Translations under genes and position numbers: made by a program
In this document: piece after piece, positions 1 through 8,137 of the stretch
Layout of the letters: each line of letters begins with the position of its first letter
Numbering within the stretch: position 1 is the stretch's first letter
The notes under the pieces: model-generated
What the model was told of the DNA's origin: nothing
What the model saw: only the letters and a program-made list of their open reading frames with translations
Databases searched by the model: none
Assembly: GCF_002149965.1 (NCBI RefSeq)
Contig: NZ_MSQB01000025.1
Span: 1 to 64,000, forward strand
Source of the DNA: Novosphingobium panipatense
GTDB taxonomy: Bacteria > Pseudomonadota > Alphaproteobacteria > Sphingomonadales > Sphingomonadaceae
Length of the DNA stretch: 64,000 nucleotides
Reading direction: 5' to 3'

Positions 1-250
1 GAAATATCCATAGGCCAGTGAGTGGGGCCCGCGGGTTCGTGCCTCGGAGACTTTCGTACGCCTACCGGCGCCCGAAACTCTTCACGCATCCGGAAAGGCT
101 GCTTTCGAACCGAAATCTTGGTTTGCAGAAATTCGTACCCGATTACGGCAATGACCGATTTCCACCCATGTCTGCCGGTCTAAGGCAAAGGCCGCTCGCC
201 TGAAACCGGTCATTAGCGGATCCCGTCAATCCTATGCCGGCGAACGACTG

Positions 251-360
251 CTAGCGGCGCACCCCGCCGTTCTTCAGGTGAGCAATGAAAGCCCGGACCT
301 GGGTCGAGGCAGGCCGCTCCTCAAAATGTTCGAGAAGCAACTCGCCTTTCGCCTTGAGCC
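251..360 (-). pseudogene. Possible 3' remnant of a LysR-type regulator gene
   Basis: A minus-strand frame ending in TAG at 251-253 reads a balanced, protein-like C-terminus (…ERPASTQVRAFIAHL…) that resembles the last helix of LysR-type effector domains (family pattern: xxKVRAFIDFL). It has no start codon of its own and runs back into the 3' end of the integrase gene in another frame, so if it is real it is a truncated leftover at an element boundary. This is a weak call based on pattern recognition only. I see nothing else recognisable in positions 1-250 apart from a 13-base inverted repeat (150-162 and 202-214, one mismatch). Confidence 0.2.
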
Positions 361-408
361 AGCAGTTCAAAGATAATGCCCAAGGATGAGCGTTTCCGTA
401 GGGACAGC

Positions 409-1782
409 TCAATTGTCGCCGCGACGGGAACGTCCCGGAAATTTGATGATGTTGTCTCGGGTTTCCACGCTCCGCTGGACGAGCCGCAAATTGCCTCGTC
501 GTTCCCCGCCACGCAGGCGCCGGTCATGGACGTCGGAAATGTCATTCCGGTCCACGCCGGAAGAGGCCGAAGCATCGTTCTGCGGGCAACCGCAGGCATC
601 GACATAGTCGCCCCAATCCTGAAGCATCCCCGCCCTTTGCATGAAATGCTGCGCGCTGTTGTAGGCAGCACGGACGGTATCATCCTCCACGTGAGCCAGA
701 GCCAACTCGATCCAGTCCGATCGATAATTTTGCGATTCGTTTGCCCAAGTCGATGCCAAAGCCCTAAAACCGTGAATCGTCTGACGGCTTCGATATCCCA
801 TCCGGTAGCAGCCGTAGAGCATGGTGTTCTCTGACATCGCGGTTTCCTCGCGGTCTCCAGGGAAGATGAATCCTCCTGGCGTCACCTTTGTCAGTTGCAT
901 GCGGCGCTTGAGGATCAGAACGGCCTGAGACGATAACGGCACGAGGTGCTCCCGCCTTTTCTTCATGCGCTCCGCCGGCACTCTCCACGTAGGTTGCTTT
1001 CCATCCAGGTTCTCGATCTCGCTCCAGACCGCAAATCGAACCTCGCCAGTTCGGGCCCAGGTAAGCAGGGTGAACATCATGGCGTCGCGGGTTCGATCAC
1101 GCCTTCGGCTTCCATCCTCGCCATCGTAGTTCGCGATGGCGCGAACCAGGTCCGGCACTTCCTGTAGCGGGACACGAGCCATGTGCTTCACCCGAGGCCG
1201 GGGCTTGAGGGCACCAAGCAAATGAACGGTAGGATTCTCTCGCGCCCATCCGTTGGCGATCGCAAACCGATAGACCTGGCTCACGCACTGGTTGGCGCGC
1301 CGGCTGATATCGAGAGCCCCCCTCGCCTCGATCTTTCTGACCATGGCCAAAATCTCGGTAACGGTGACCTCGGTGAGCGGACGGTGGCCGATCACAGGGA
1401 AGACATCGCTTTCCATGCGACTCAGTACCCGTTTGGCGTGAGCGGCATTTAAACCGTCCGAGCGATTGGCGTGCCATGCACGGGCCACCTTTTCGAAGGT
1501 GCGCTCCGCAACCTCCTGCTCCTCGGCTAGTACCACAGCTGGATCACGACCCTCGGCAAGACACACCCTTGCCTCGTCACGCTTGGTCCGCGCCGCGGCG
1601 AGCGGAACGTCGGGATATTTCCCGAAGCTCAAGAGCTTTTCCTTGCCACCGAATCGGTACTTCATCCGCCACAGCTTCGAACCGTTGGGCTGCACGAACA
1701 GATGCAATCCGCCGCCGTCCGTCAGTTTGTACGCGCGGCTTCTAATGGCCGCATATTTCGCTTCGAGTTCCTTGAGAGCCAT
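409..1782 (-). CDS. Tyrosine recombinase (P4-type integrase with Arm DNA-binding domain)
   Basis: Site-specific recombinase that would integrate or excise a mobile element at the neighbouring tRNA gene. The N-terminal ~85 residues have the DUF4102-type arm-binding fold pattern (KLTDGGGLHLFV, KLWRMKYRF, FGKYPDVPLAAAR), followed by a SAM-like core-binding segment and a catalytic domain. The catalytic set is visible: Arg in TWARTGE, H-x-x-R in IHGFR, and the nucleophile Tyr in VRAAYNSAQHF. An upstream ATG at 1893 is possible, but the ATG at 1782 (MALKEL) gives the usual N-terminus and leaves the G-rich repeat region noncoding. The C-terminus carries about 60 extra residues beyond the usual end, perhaps from fusion to unrelated sequence. 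The gene reads away from the tRNA 3' end, as in many tRNA-inserted elements. Confidence 0.93.
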   Translation of the reverse strand: MALKELEAKYAAIRSRAYKLTDGGGLHLFVQPNGSKLWRMKYRFGGKEKLLSFGKYPDVPLAAARTKRDEARVCLAEGRDPAVVLAEEQEVAERTFEKVARAWHANRSDGLNAAHAKRVLSRMESDVFPVIGHRPLTEVTVTEILAMVRKIEARGALDISRRANQCVSQVYRFAIANGWARENPTVHLLGALKPRPRVKHMARVPLQEVPDLVRAIANYDGEDGSRRRDRTRDAMMFTLLTWARTGEVRFAVWSEIENLDGKQPTWRVPAERMKKRREHLVPLSSQAVLILKRRMQLTKVTPGGFIFPGDREETAMSENTMLYGCYRMGYRSRQTIHGFRALASTWANESQNYRSDWIELALAHVEDDTVRAAYNSAQHFMQRAGMLQDWGDYVDACGCPQNDASASSGVDRNDISDVHDRRLRGGERRGNLRLVQRSVETRDNIIKFPGRSRRGDN

Positions 1783-1839
1783 CTGGGGGTATCGCCTGTT
1801 GGGGGTGCCGGCCCAAAATACCCCCAACTCCACCCCCAA
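1783..1839. promoter_or_regulatory. Facing pairs of TTGGGGGT octamers at the integrase start
   Basis: Four copies of the octamer (T/C)TGGGGGT lie immediately upstream of the chosen integrase start: two in plus orientation at 1783-1790 and 1799-1806, and two in minus orientation (as ACCCCCAA) at 1820-1827 and 1832-1839. This spacing suggests protein binding sites, such as integrase arm sites or an autoregulatory operator. The repeat geometry is seen directly; the function is inferred. Confidence 0.45.
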
Positions 1840-1983
1840 TTCAAATCGACGTAGGCGGTCCCGCATGGACGCGAGCAGACGCGCGCGGACCAATATGAAC
1901 GCCGTAAATGACTGATTTTATTTTGAAAAAAGACGATGCCGAATGTCTGCGGACAAAGCTGGACTGCCGCTCAAAAGCGGGAT

Positions 1984-2060
1984 TGGTAGCGGAGGAGGGA
2001 CTCGAACCCCCGACACGCGGATTATGATTCCGCTGCTCTAACCAGCTGAGCTACTCCGCC
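1984..2060 (-). tRNA. tRNA-Met (CAU anticodon, elongator type)
   Basis: A complete 77-nt cloverleaf. The acceptor stem GGCGGAG pairs with CTCCGCT (one G-U), the D arm reads AGCTCAGCTGGTTAGAGC, the anticodon stem GCGGA/TCCGC encloses loop ATCATAA (anticodon CAT), and the T arm is GGGGGTTCGAGTCCC-like. The discriminator is A and CCA is encoded at 1984-1986. The G1 start and normal acceptor pairing argue against initiator tRNA. A lysidine-modified Ile tRNA cannot be fully excluded by eye, but the body matches elongator tRNA-Met. The integrase gene begins about 200 bases beyond its 3' end, so the gene is the probable attachment site. Confidence 0.93.
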
Positions 2061-2168
2061 AAACCAGGGCCTCCGCTTGGGAAGCCAGATCCGGTGCCCC
2101 GCATCGCTGCCGGGCAGGTGGCGTCCTCTAGGGGGAAGGTTCGCATCGGTCAACACCCAAAAATGCGT

Positions 2169-2711
2169 TCAGCCTCGAAAAGATAGCGAACGGATCGGGC
2201 GCCACAAGCCATCCTCCCAGGCATGGACGCCGAAGCCCCGAAAACGGAAGGTCGCGGCTGGCAAGATCGGTCCGAGTTGCGCCTGCAGGGCCCGCGCGGC
2301 GGCGGGTTCCACCTTGTTCTGGATGGTGATGTGGAGGCGCAGCGGGCGATTGTCCTGATCGGTGAGCAAGCCGTGCATGCGCTCGGCAATCTCCGCGCGC
2401 AGTTCGGCCATGCCGGGCGATTCGAGCGCGATCGCGGTACCGTTGCCTAGCTTCATCAGTCCGGCGATTCGCGCAGGCGGCGGTTCGCTGCGGGCGAGTT
2501 CCCCCAGGACCTGGAGCAGTTCGCCCTCCACGCTCGGCGGCAGCGCATGGAACAGGGTAACATGGGCTTTAAGGTGATTGCGCTCTGGCGGATAATGGGC
2601 GCGGCGCAGGCCGTCGGCCCATTCGAGCAGGTCTTTCGGCAATTCCGCAGTGACGAGCAGCGGGGCCCCTCGCTTGCGCTGTGGGGCAAGAACCTCACCC
2701 TCGCGGTTCAT
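2169..2711 (-). CDS. thpR: 2'-5' RNA ligase / cyclic phosphodiesterase family protein (2H phosphoesterase)
   Basis: A 180-residue protein with the two signature H-x-T-x motifs of the 2H superfamily: HVTL in the first half and HITI in the second. Family members hydrolyse 2',3'-cyclic phosphates or reversibly join 2'-5' RNA ends in the cytoplasm; the natural substrate is not known. Length matches E. coli ThpR (about 176 residues). The ATG at 2711 has a good ribosome site (AAGGAG, seven bases upstream). It is a single gene divergent from the small membrane protein that follows. The symbol is by family only. Confidence 0.82.
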   Translation of the reverse strand: MNREGEVLAPQRKRGAPLLVTAELPKDLLEWADGLRRAHYPPERNHLKAHVTLFHALPPSVEGELLQVLGELARSEPPPARIAGLMKLGNGTAIALESPGMAELRAEIAERMHGLLTDQDNRPLRLHITIQNKVEPAAARALQAQLGPILPAATFRFRGFGVHAWEDGLWRPIRSLSFRG

Positions 2712-2813
2712 GCAGATGCTCCTTCATTTCCGCCGTCTCCTCCGCTCGCCCGATTGCCAGGCGCCTGAGCGCAGGGCAAAAATCGAAATCTGCCAGTGCA
2801 AAGGGAAGTGGCC

Positions 2814-3224
2814 ATGCGAAAGTTCCGTGTCATCGCCGTTCTCATACTCCTGTGGAATATCCTGGGCGATGCCGCCTACCTGATGCAGGCCACCGCCGAT
2901 CTGGATGAGATCGCCCGCCGCGATCCGGTGCAGGCGCAGGCCTTCCGGGAAATGCCCGGCTGGGCTTGGGCGGCCTATGCCCTGGCCGTGACCAGCGGAA
3001 CCATCGGGGCCATCGTGCTGCTGATGCGCCGGGGTTGGGCCTGGGCGCTCTTCGCCCTGTCGTTCCTGGCTGTGATCGTCCAGTTCGGATGGACTTTCCT
3101 GGGCTTCGACCTGCTGGGCGCCAAGGGCCCCTCTGCCGCGATATTCCCGCTGCTCATCGTGGCTATCGCGCTCGCCTCGACGATCTATGCCCGGCGCAAA
3201 AAGGCGGACGGCACGCTGAAATAG
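2814..3224 (+). CDS. Small four-span membrane protein of unknown function
   Basis: About 136 residues with four hydrophobic segments: roughly residues 5-24, 47-66 (WAWAAYALAVTSGTIGAI region), 74-97, and 104-123. The tail is short and basic (ARRKK). No catalytic motif is visible and I do not recognise the family with certainty; it looks like small sugar-transporter-like or DoxX-sized membrane proteins common in proteobacteria. A GTG at 2796 is in frame, but the ATG at 2814 is preceded by AAGGGAAG at good spacing and is preferred. Confidence 0.7.
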   Translation: MRKFRVIAVLILLWNILGDAAYLMQATADLDEIARRDPVQAQAFREMPGWAWAAYALAVTSGTIGAIVLLMRRGWAWALFALSFLAVIVQFGWTFLGFDLLGAKGPSAAIFPLLIVAIALASTIYARRKKADGTLK

Positions 3225-3242
3225 CGCGCGCCCTTCCCCGCT

Positions 3243-4217
3243 TCAGATCTCGCCCCGCTCCCGGCGGATGGCGAACCACTTCTTCACGTTCTCGTTATGC
3301 TCGTCCAGCGTAGCCGCGAAGACGTGACCGCCGGTGCCGTCCGCCACCATGTAGAGTGCATCGGTCTTCGCCGGATTGAGCACGGCGGCAATCGATGCGC
3401 GTCCGGGATTGGTGATCGGATGCTTGGGCAGCCCCGCCATGGTGTAGGTATTGTAATCGTTGACGGCACGGATTTCGGACTGGCGAATGCGGCGGCCGAG
3501 CGGTTTGCCCTTGGTGATCGGATAGATGATCGTCGGGTCGGCCTGGAGCGGCATGCCGATGCGCAAGCGGTTGGAGTAGAGGCCCGCCACCATGCGGCGC
3601 TCGGAAGGCTTGCCGGTTTCCTTCTCCACGATCGACGCGAGAATGAGCGCCTGCTCGGGAGTCTTGACCACCAGTCCCGGCGAACGCTTGTCCCAGAGTT
3701 CCTTCAGGGCCTGCGTCATCGCCGACTGCATGCGCCGCAGAACGGCGGCGCGCGGCTCACCGTTTTCATAGGCGTAACTGTCCGGCAGGACCGAGCCTTC
3801 GTTCGGCGTGGAGATATCGCCGCTGAGGTGCTCCTGCGCCTTCAGGCGCTCGAACACCATGATCGAGGGCATGCCTTCCGGCACCATCACGAAACGGCGC
3901 ACCATCTCGTCGCTGGAAAGGATCGCCAGTACGCGCGAGGGGCTGGCATGGGCGGGAATGGCGAATTCGCCTGCCTTGATGGCACTGCCCCCGCCGAATA
4001 CGCGGGCGCGCAAGGTAAAGCCGCGGGCGCTGCGCACCATGCCCTGCTTTTCCAGCCGCTCGGCCACGGCCGATAGCGAGGCGCCCGCCGGAACCAGGAA
4101 ATGGCGGTCCTCCTTGAGGGGGCCGGAACCGTACCAGCCCCCCACGAAGGACCACAAGGCGATCACAGCCGCCAGGCCGATGGCCGCGACGAGTATCCAG
4201 TTGCGCCGCGACATCAT
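3243..4217 (-). CDS. mltG: Endolytic murein transglycosylase MltG
   Basis: 324 residues. One N-terminal membrane anchor (residues about 7-26), a LysM-like segment, then the YceG catalytic domain with the characteristic ILASIVEKET motif carrying the catalytic Glu, and downstream QADPTIIYP and YNTYTMAGLPKHPITNPG family blocks. It cleaves nascent glycan strands at the inner membrane and so helps set peptidoglycan chain length. It follows fabF by 19 bases on the same strand, forming the widespread acpP-fabF-mltG order. Confidence 0.96.
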   Translation of the reverse strand: MMSRRNWILVAAIGLAAVIALWSFVGGWYGSGPLKEDRHFLVPAGASLSAVAERLEKQGMVRSARGFTLRARVFGGGSAIKAGEFAIPAHASPSRVLAILSSDEMVRRFVMVPEGMPSIMVFERLKAQEHLSGDISTPNEGSVLPDSYAYENGEPRAAVLRRMQSAMTQALKELWDKRSPGLVVKTPEQALILASIVEKETGKPSERRMVAGLYSNRLRIGMPLQADPTIIYPITKGKPLGRRIRQSEIRAVNDYNTYTMAGLPKHPITNPGRASIAAVLNPAKTDALYMVADGTGGHVFAATLDEHNENVKKWFAIRRERGEI

Positions 4218-4236
4218 CGCCCCAAATCCCCGCTGA

Positions 4237-5496
4237 TCAGTCGATCTTGCGCATCACCAGGCTGGCGTTGGTGCCGCCGAAGCCGAACGAATTGTTCAGC
4301 ACGGCGCGCACTTCGCGCTTCTTGGCGACATGCGGGACGAGGTCGACGCCCTCGCAACCCTCGTCCGGGTTGTCGAGGTTGAGCGTGGGCGGAACGATCT
4401 GGTCGCGCATCGCCAGGATGCAGAAGATCGATTCAACCGCACCGGCGCCGCCCAGCAAGTGGCCGATGGCCGACTTGGTGGAGCTCATCGAGACAGTGCC
4501 GATGGCATCGCCGAACAGGCGGCGCACGGCGCCCAGTTCTATGGTGTCGGCCATGGTCGAAGTGCCGTGGGCGTTGATGTAGTCGATGTCGGCGGGGGTA
4601 AGCCCTGCCTTCTTCAGCGCCATCTGCATCGAGCGATAGGCGCCGTCGCCGGTGGGTTCCGGCGCGGTGACGTGGAAGGCATCGCCCGAAAGGCCGTAGC
4701 CGATCACTTCGCAGTAGATCTTCGCGCCGCGTGCCTTGGCGTGTTCGTACTCTTCGAGCACGAGAACGCCGGCGCCCTCGCCCATGACGAAGCCGTCACG
4801 ATCCTTGTCGTAAGGACGGCTGGCCTGTTCCGGGCGGTCGTTGTAGCTGCTGTTGAGCGCGCGGGCCTGTGCGAAGCCGGCAATGCCGATCGGGCAGACG
4901 GTCGATTCGGCGCCGCCGGCCAGCATGATGTCGGCATCGCCGTCCTTGATCATGCGCGCAGCGTCGCCGATCGAGTGCGCACCGGTCGAGCAGGCGGTGA
5001 CAACCGCGTGGTTCGGACCCTTGAGGCCGTACTTGATCGAGACCTGACCCGAGATCAGGTTGATCAGGCGGCCATGGACGAAGTGCGGCGAGACGCGACC
5101 GGGGCCCTTCTCGGCCAGCACCAGGGATTCGCTTTCGATACCCGGCAACCCGCCGATGCCCGAACCGATCGAGCAACCGGCCATGAGCTTGTCTTCCTCG
5201 CTCATGTCGGTGAGGCCGGCATCCTCGAGGGCCTGCCCGGCGGCATCGATGCCGAAGACGATGAAGGGATCGACCTGGCGCTGGATCTTGTGATCGACGC
5301 GCTTGCCCGCATCGAAGCCGTACTCGTGATCGGCCGGCTTCACTTCGCAGGCAATCTGGCACTTCTGGTCCGAGGCATCGAACTTGGTGATCGGGCCCGC
5401 CCCGCTCTTGCTGGCAAGGATGTTGGCCCAGGTGGTCTCCACGTCTGCCCCAAGCGGAGTGACAAGACCAAGTCCGGTGACGACAACACGACGCAT
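4237..5496 (-). CDS. fabF: Beta-ketoacyl-ACP synthase II
   Basis: 419 residues, full length for FabF. It performs the elongating Claisen condensation of malonyl-ACP with acyl-ACP in fatty acid synthesis. The catalytic triad is visible: Cys in VVTACSTGAHSIG (about residue 169), His in NAHGTSTMAD, and His in KSAIGHLLGGAG, with the glycine-rich C-terminal NNSFGFGGTNASLV block. The ATG at 5496 has a GGAGAG ribosome site. It lies downstream of acpP on the same strand. Confidence 0.97.
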   Translation of the reverse strand: MRRVVVTGLGLVTPLGADVETTWANILASKSGAGPITKFDASDQKCQIACEVKPADHEYGFDAGKRVDHKIQRQVDPFIVFGIDAAGQALEDAGLTDMSEEDKLMAGCSIGSGIGGLPGIESESLVLAEKGPGRVSPHFVHGRLINLISGQVSIKYGLKGPNHAVVTACSTGAHSIGDAARMIKDGDADIMLAGGAESTVCPIGIAGFAQARALNSSYNDRPEQASRPYDKDRDGFVMGEGAGVLVLEEYEHAKARGAKIYCEVIGYGLSGDAFHVTAPEPTGDGAYRSMQMALKKAGLTPADIDYINAHGTSTMADTIELGAVRRLFGDAIGTVSMSSTKSAIGHLLGGAGAVESIFCILAMRDQIVPPTLNLDNPDEGCEGVDLVPHVAKKREVRAVLNNSFGFGGTNASLVMRKID

Positions 5497-5604
5497 TCAT
5501 GCTCTCCGAAAAAGCAATTTCGCCGAAAACGCGGCTGGCGCAAACCAGCCTGCAGAAACGGCAACAGGCCCGCCCCCTTAGAGGTCGAGCCTGTCGAGTT
5601 CAAT

Positions 5605-5661
5605 CCGGTTATGAACCGGGATCACAGCCGCCCGCGACCCGGCCCGTGGCCGGAGGTCGCG
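5605..5661 (-). other. Two dyads between acpP and fabF
   Basis: A perfect hairpin CCGGTT-atg-AACCGG (5605-5619) and a GC-rich stem (5633-5661, built on CGCGAC/GTCGCG and CCGGCC/GGCCGG) lie just downstream of the acpP stop. Neither has a clear T-run, so they could be a leaky terminator or a processing or stability hairpin that lets acpP be expressed above fabF. The structure is seen; the role is inferred. Confidence 0.4.
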
Positions 5662-5682
5662 AGAGTAGCCGAAAAGCCGGGC

Positions 5683-5919
5683 TCAGCCCTTGTTCTCTTC
5701 GATGTACTTGATGGCATCCGAAACGGTGCTGATCTTCTCGGCAGCATCGTCAGGGATTTCGACGCCGAATTCTTCTTCGAACGCCATGACCAGCTCGACG
5801 ATGTCGAGCGAGTCAGCGCCCAGATCGTCGATGAAGCTTGCTTCTTCCGTCACCTTGTCGGCTTCGACGCCCAGGTGTTCGACGACGATCTTCTTAACCC
5901 GATCGGCGGTATCGCTCAT
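5683..5919 (-). CDS. acpP: Acyl carrier protein
   Basis: 78 residues, acidic, with the four-helix ACP pattern and the phosphopantetheine attachment serine in GADSLDIVELVMA. It carries acyl intermediates in fatty acid and lipid synthesis. The start at 5919 (MSDTADRV) is chosen from family length and a GAAGGGG ribosome site; the longer upstream reading is untranslated leader. Followed by fabF on the same strand. Confidence 0.98.
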   Translation of the reverse strand: MSDTADRVKKIVVEHLGVEADKVTEEASFIDDLGADSLDIVELVMAFEEEFGVEIPDDAAEKISTVSDAIKYIEENKG

Positions 5920-6175
5920 TGAATAAACCCCTTCAAAAATTCGCGAGGTGTGGAATCTCGCCTGTCGCCCTAATGACTGGGCGGCGCGCTGGCAAGCCTC
6001 GCACACAAGATAGGATCACGACGCACAAGCGCCATGTCCCGTTTTATCCACGCCCCGGCCATGTTTCCCGGATATTTCCGAGCAGACACCGAAGATAGCG
6101 TGGGAAGGCCGCCCCGGCAAACCCATGGCCTGCCGGGACAGCAATGACGATTCAGGCCTGAAATCAGGCCCCGAC

Positions 6176-7960
6176 TTAGGCCTTCTGCGGTTCCACCACA
6201 CGCATGTGCAGTTCGCGCAGCTGCTTGGATTCGGCCGGGCTCGGCGCACCCATCAGCAGGTCTTCGGCGCGCTGGTTCATCGGGAACAGCGTGATTTCGC
6301 GCAGGTTCTGCGCACCGCAGAGAAGCATGACGATGCGGTCGACACCGGCCGCCATGCCGCCGTGCGGCGGAGCGCCGTACTGGAAGGCGCGGTAAAGGCC
6401 GCCGAAGCGATCTTCCACGTCCTGCTTGGTCAGGCCCACCATCTCGAAGGCCTTGACCATCAGTTCGGGGCTCTGGTTGCGGATCGAACCCGAAGCGATC
6501 TCGTAGCCGTTGCAAACGAGGTCGTACTGGAACGCCTTGATCGTCAGCGGATCCTGCCCCTCCAGCGCTTCCATGCCGCCCTGCGGCATCGAGAACGGGT
6601 TGTGCGCGAAATCGACCTTCTTGTTGTCCTCGTCCCATTCGAAGAACGGGAAATCGACGATCCAGCACAGCTCGAAGCGGTCCTTGTCGATCAGGTCGAG
6701 CTGCTCGCCGGTACGGATACGGGCGAGACCGGCCAGCTTGGCGGCCTGCTCTTCCTTGCCGGCGGCAAAGAACACGCCGTCGTTCGGGCCGAGACCCAGC
6801 GCCTCGATCAGCGCGGCGGTCTTTTCCTCGCCGTGGTTCTTGGCGATCGGGCCGCCCGGGACGCCGTCCTTGATGTTGATGTAGCCAAGGCCGGAGTAGC
6901 CTTCGCCGCGCGCCCAGTTGTTCATGTCGTCGAAGAACTTGCGACTGCCCGCGCCCGCGCCGGGCGCCGGGATCGCGCGGATCGTGCCGCCGTTCGCGAC
7001 GATGCCCGCGAAGATGCCGAAGCCCGATTCGACGAAGTGCCCGGTCACGTCCTTGATGATCAGCGGGTTGCGCAGATCCGGCTTGTCCGAACCGTAGTCC
7101 AGCATCGCCTGGGCGTGCGGAATGCGGCGGAACTCACCGGCAGGCGTCACCGGCTTGCCTTCGGCGAAGTCTGCGAAGACGCTCTGGAGCACCGGCTCCA
7201 TGGTTTCCCAGACTTCTTCCTGCGTCACGAAGCTCATTTCGAGATCGAGCTGGTAGAACTCGCCCGGCAGACGGTCGGCGCGCGGGTCTTCATCGCGGAA
7301 GCAGGGCGCGATCTGGAAATAGCGGTCGAAACCGGCGACCATCAGCAGCTGCTTGTACTGCTGCGGCGCCTGCGGCAGCGCATAGAACTTGCCGGGATGG
7401 ATGCGGCTCGGCACCAGGAAGTCGCGCGCGCCTTCGGGGCTGGAAGCGGTGAGGATCGGCGTCGAGTATTCGGTGAAGCCGATGCCTTCCATCTTGCGGC
7501 GCATGTCCGAGATGATCTTCGTGCGCTTGACGATATTGGCGTGCAGCGTGTCGCGGCGCAGGTCGAGGAAGCGATAGCGCAGGCGGATATCCTCGGGATA
7601 TTCCTGCTCGCCGGCCACCGGCATCGGCAGTTCCTCGGCGCGGCTGATCACCGTGGCGCTGCGGGCGTAGACCTCGATCTCGCCGGTGGCGAGATTGGCG
7701 TTCACGGTGGATTCGCTGCGGGCCTTCACGGTGCCCTCGATCGTCACGACCGATTCGAGGCGCAGCGAATCGAGCAGTTCCAGTGCCGCGCTGTCGGTAT
7801 CGGCGACCACCTGGGTCATGCCGTAGTGGTCGCGCAGGTCGACGAAGAGCACGCCGCCATGATCGCGCTTGCGATGCACCCAGCCCGAGAGGCGGACGGT
7901 CTGGCCGACCTCGGCAGCGGTCAGGGCACCGCAGGTGTGGGAGCGATAGGGATGAGTCAT
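6176..7960 (-). CDS. aspS: Aspartyl-tRNA synthetase
   Basis: 594 residues, the bacterial AspRS length with anticodon-binding OB domain (residues ~1-110), class II core and the GAD insertion domain. Class II motifs are visible: FLDLRRDTLHANI, PAPQQYKQLLMVAGFDRYFQIAPCFRDED, and the motif 3 block GGMAAGVDRIVMLL. It charges tRNA-Asp; in alphaproteobacteria with GatCAB it can also mischarge tRNA-Asn, which cannot be told from this window. The ATG at 7960 (MTHPYRSHTCG) is the family start; a longer upstream frame is not used. Confidence 0.97.
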   Translation of the reverse strand: MTHPYRSHTCGALTAAEVGQTVRLSGWVHRKRDHGGVLFVDLRDHYGMTQVVADTDSAALELLDSLRLESVVTIEGTVKARSESTVNANLATGEIEVYARSATVISRAEELPMPVAGEQEYPEDIRLRYRFLDLRRDTLHANIVKRTKIISDMRRKMEGIGFTEYSTPILTASSPEGARDFLVPSRIHPGKFYALPQAPQQYKQLLMVAGFDRYFQIAPCFRDEDPRADRLPGEFYQLDLEMSFVTQEEVWETMEPVLQSVFADFAEGKPVTPAGEFRRIPHAQAMLDYGSDKPDLRNPLIIKDVTGHFVESGFGIFAGIVANGGTIRAIPAPGAGAGSRKFFDDMNNWARGEGYSGLGYINIKDGVPGGPIAKNHGEEKTAALIEALGLGPNDGVFFAAGKEEQAAKLAGLARIRTGEQLDLIDKDRFELCWIVDFPFFEWDEDNKKVDFAHNPFSMPQGGMEALEGQDPLTIKAFQYDLVCNGYEIASGSIRNQSPELMVKAFEMVGLTKQDVEDRFGGLYRAFQYGAPPHGGMAAGVDRIVMLLCGAQNLREITLFPMNQRAEDLLMGAPSPAESKQLRELHMRVVEPQKA

Positions 7961-8137
7961 GGCGGGCTCGCGCTTCTTCTGGACTGAATTGGGTTGCAAG
8001 CCGTGCCCCCTAGTCGAGTGGCGCGGCGATTTCCAGAAGAGATAGCCGGGAAGCGCGAGAGAGGTTGAAACGGGCGCCGCGATAACGCGAAATAAACCAT
8101 TCTGGCCCTAACGTGCTCCGCAAAACGGGTTTCGCCG

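Noticed and set aside
18..203. 61-codon plus-strand frame at the left edge
   Set aside because: Arg/Leu-rich, no ribosome site; overlaps an inverted repeat typical of noncoding DNA.
6125..7987. 620-codon open frame antisense to aspS
   Set aside because: Shadow of aspS with no recognisable domain.
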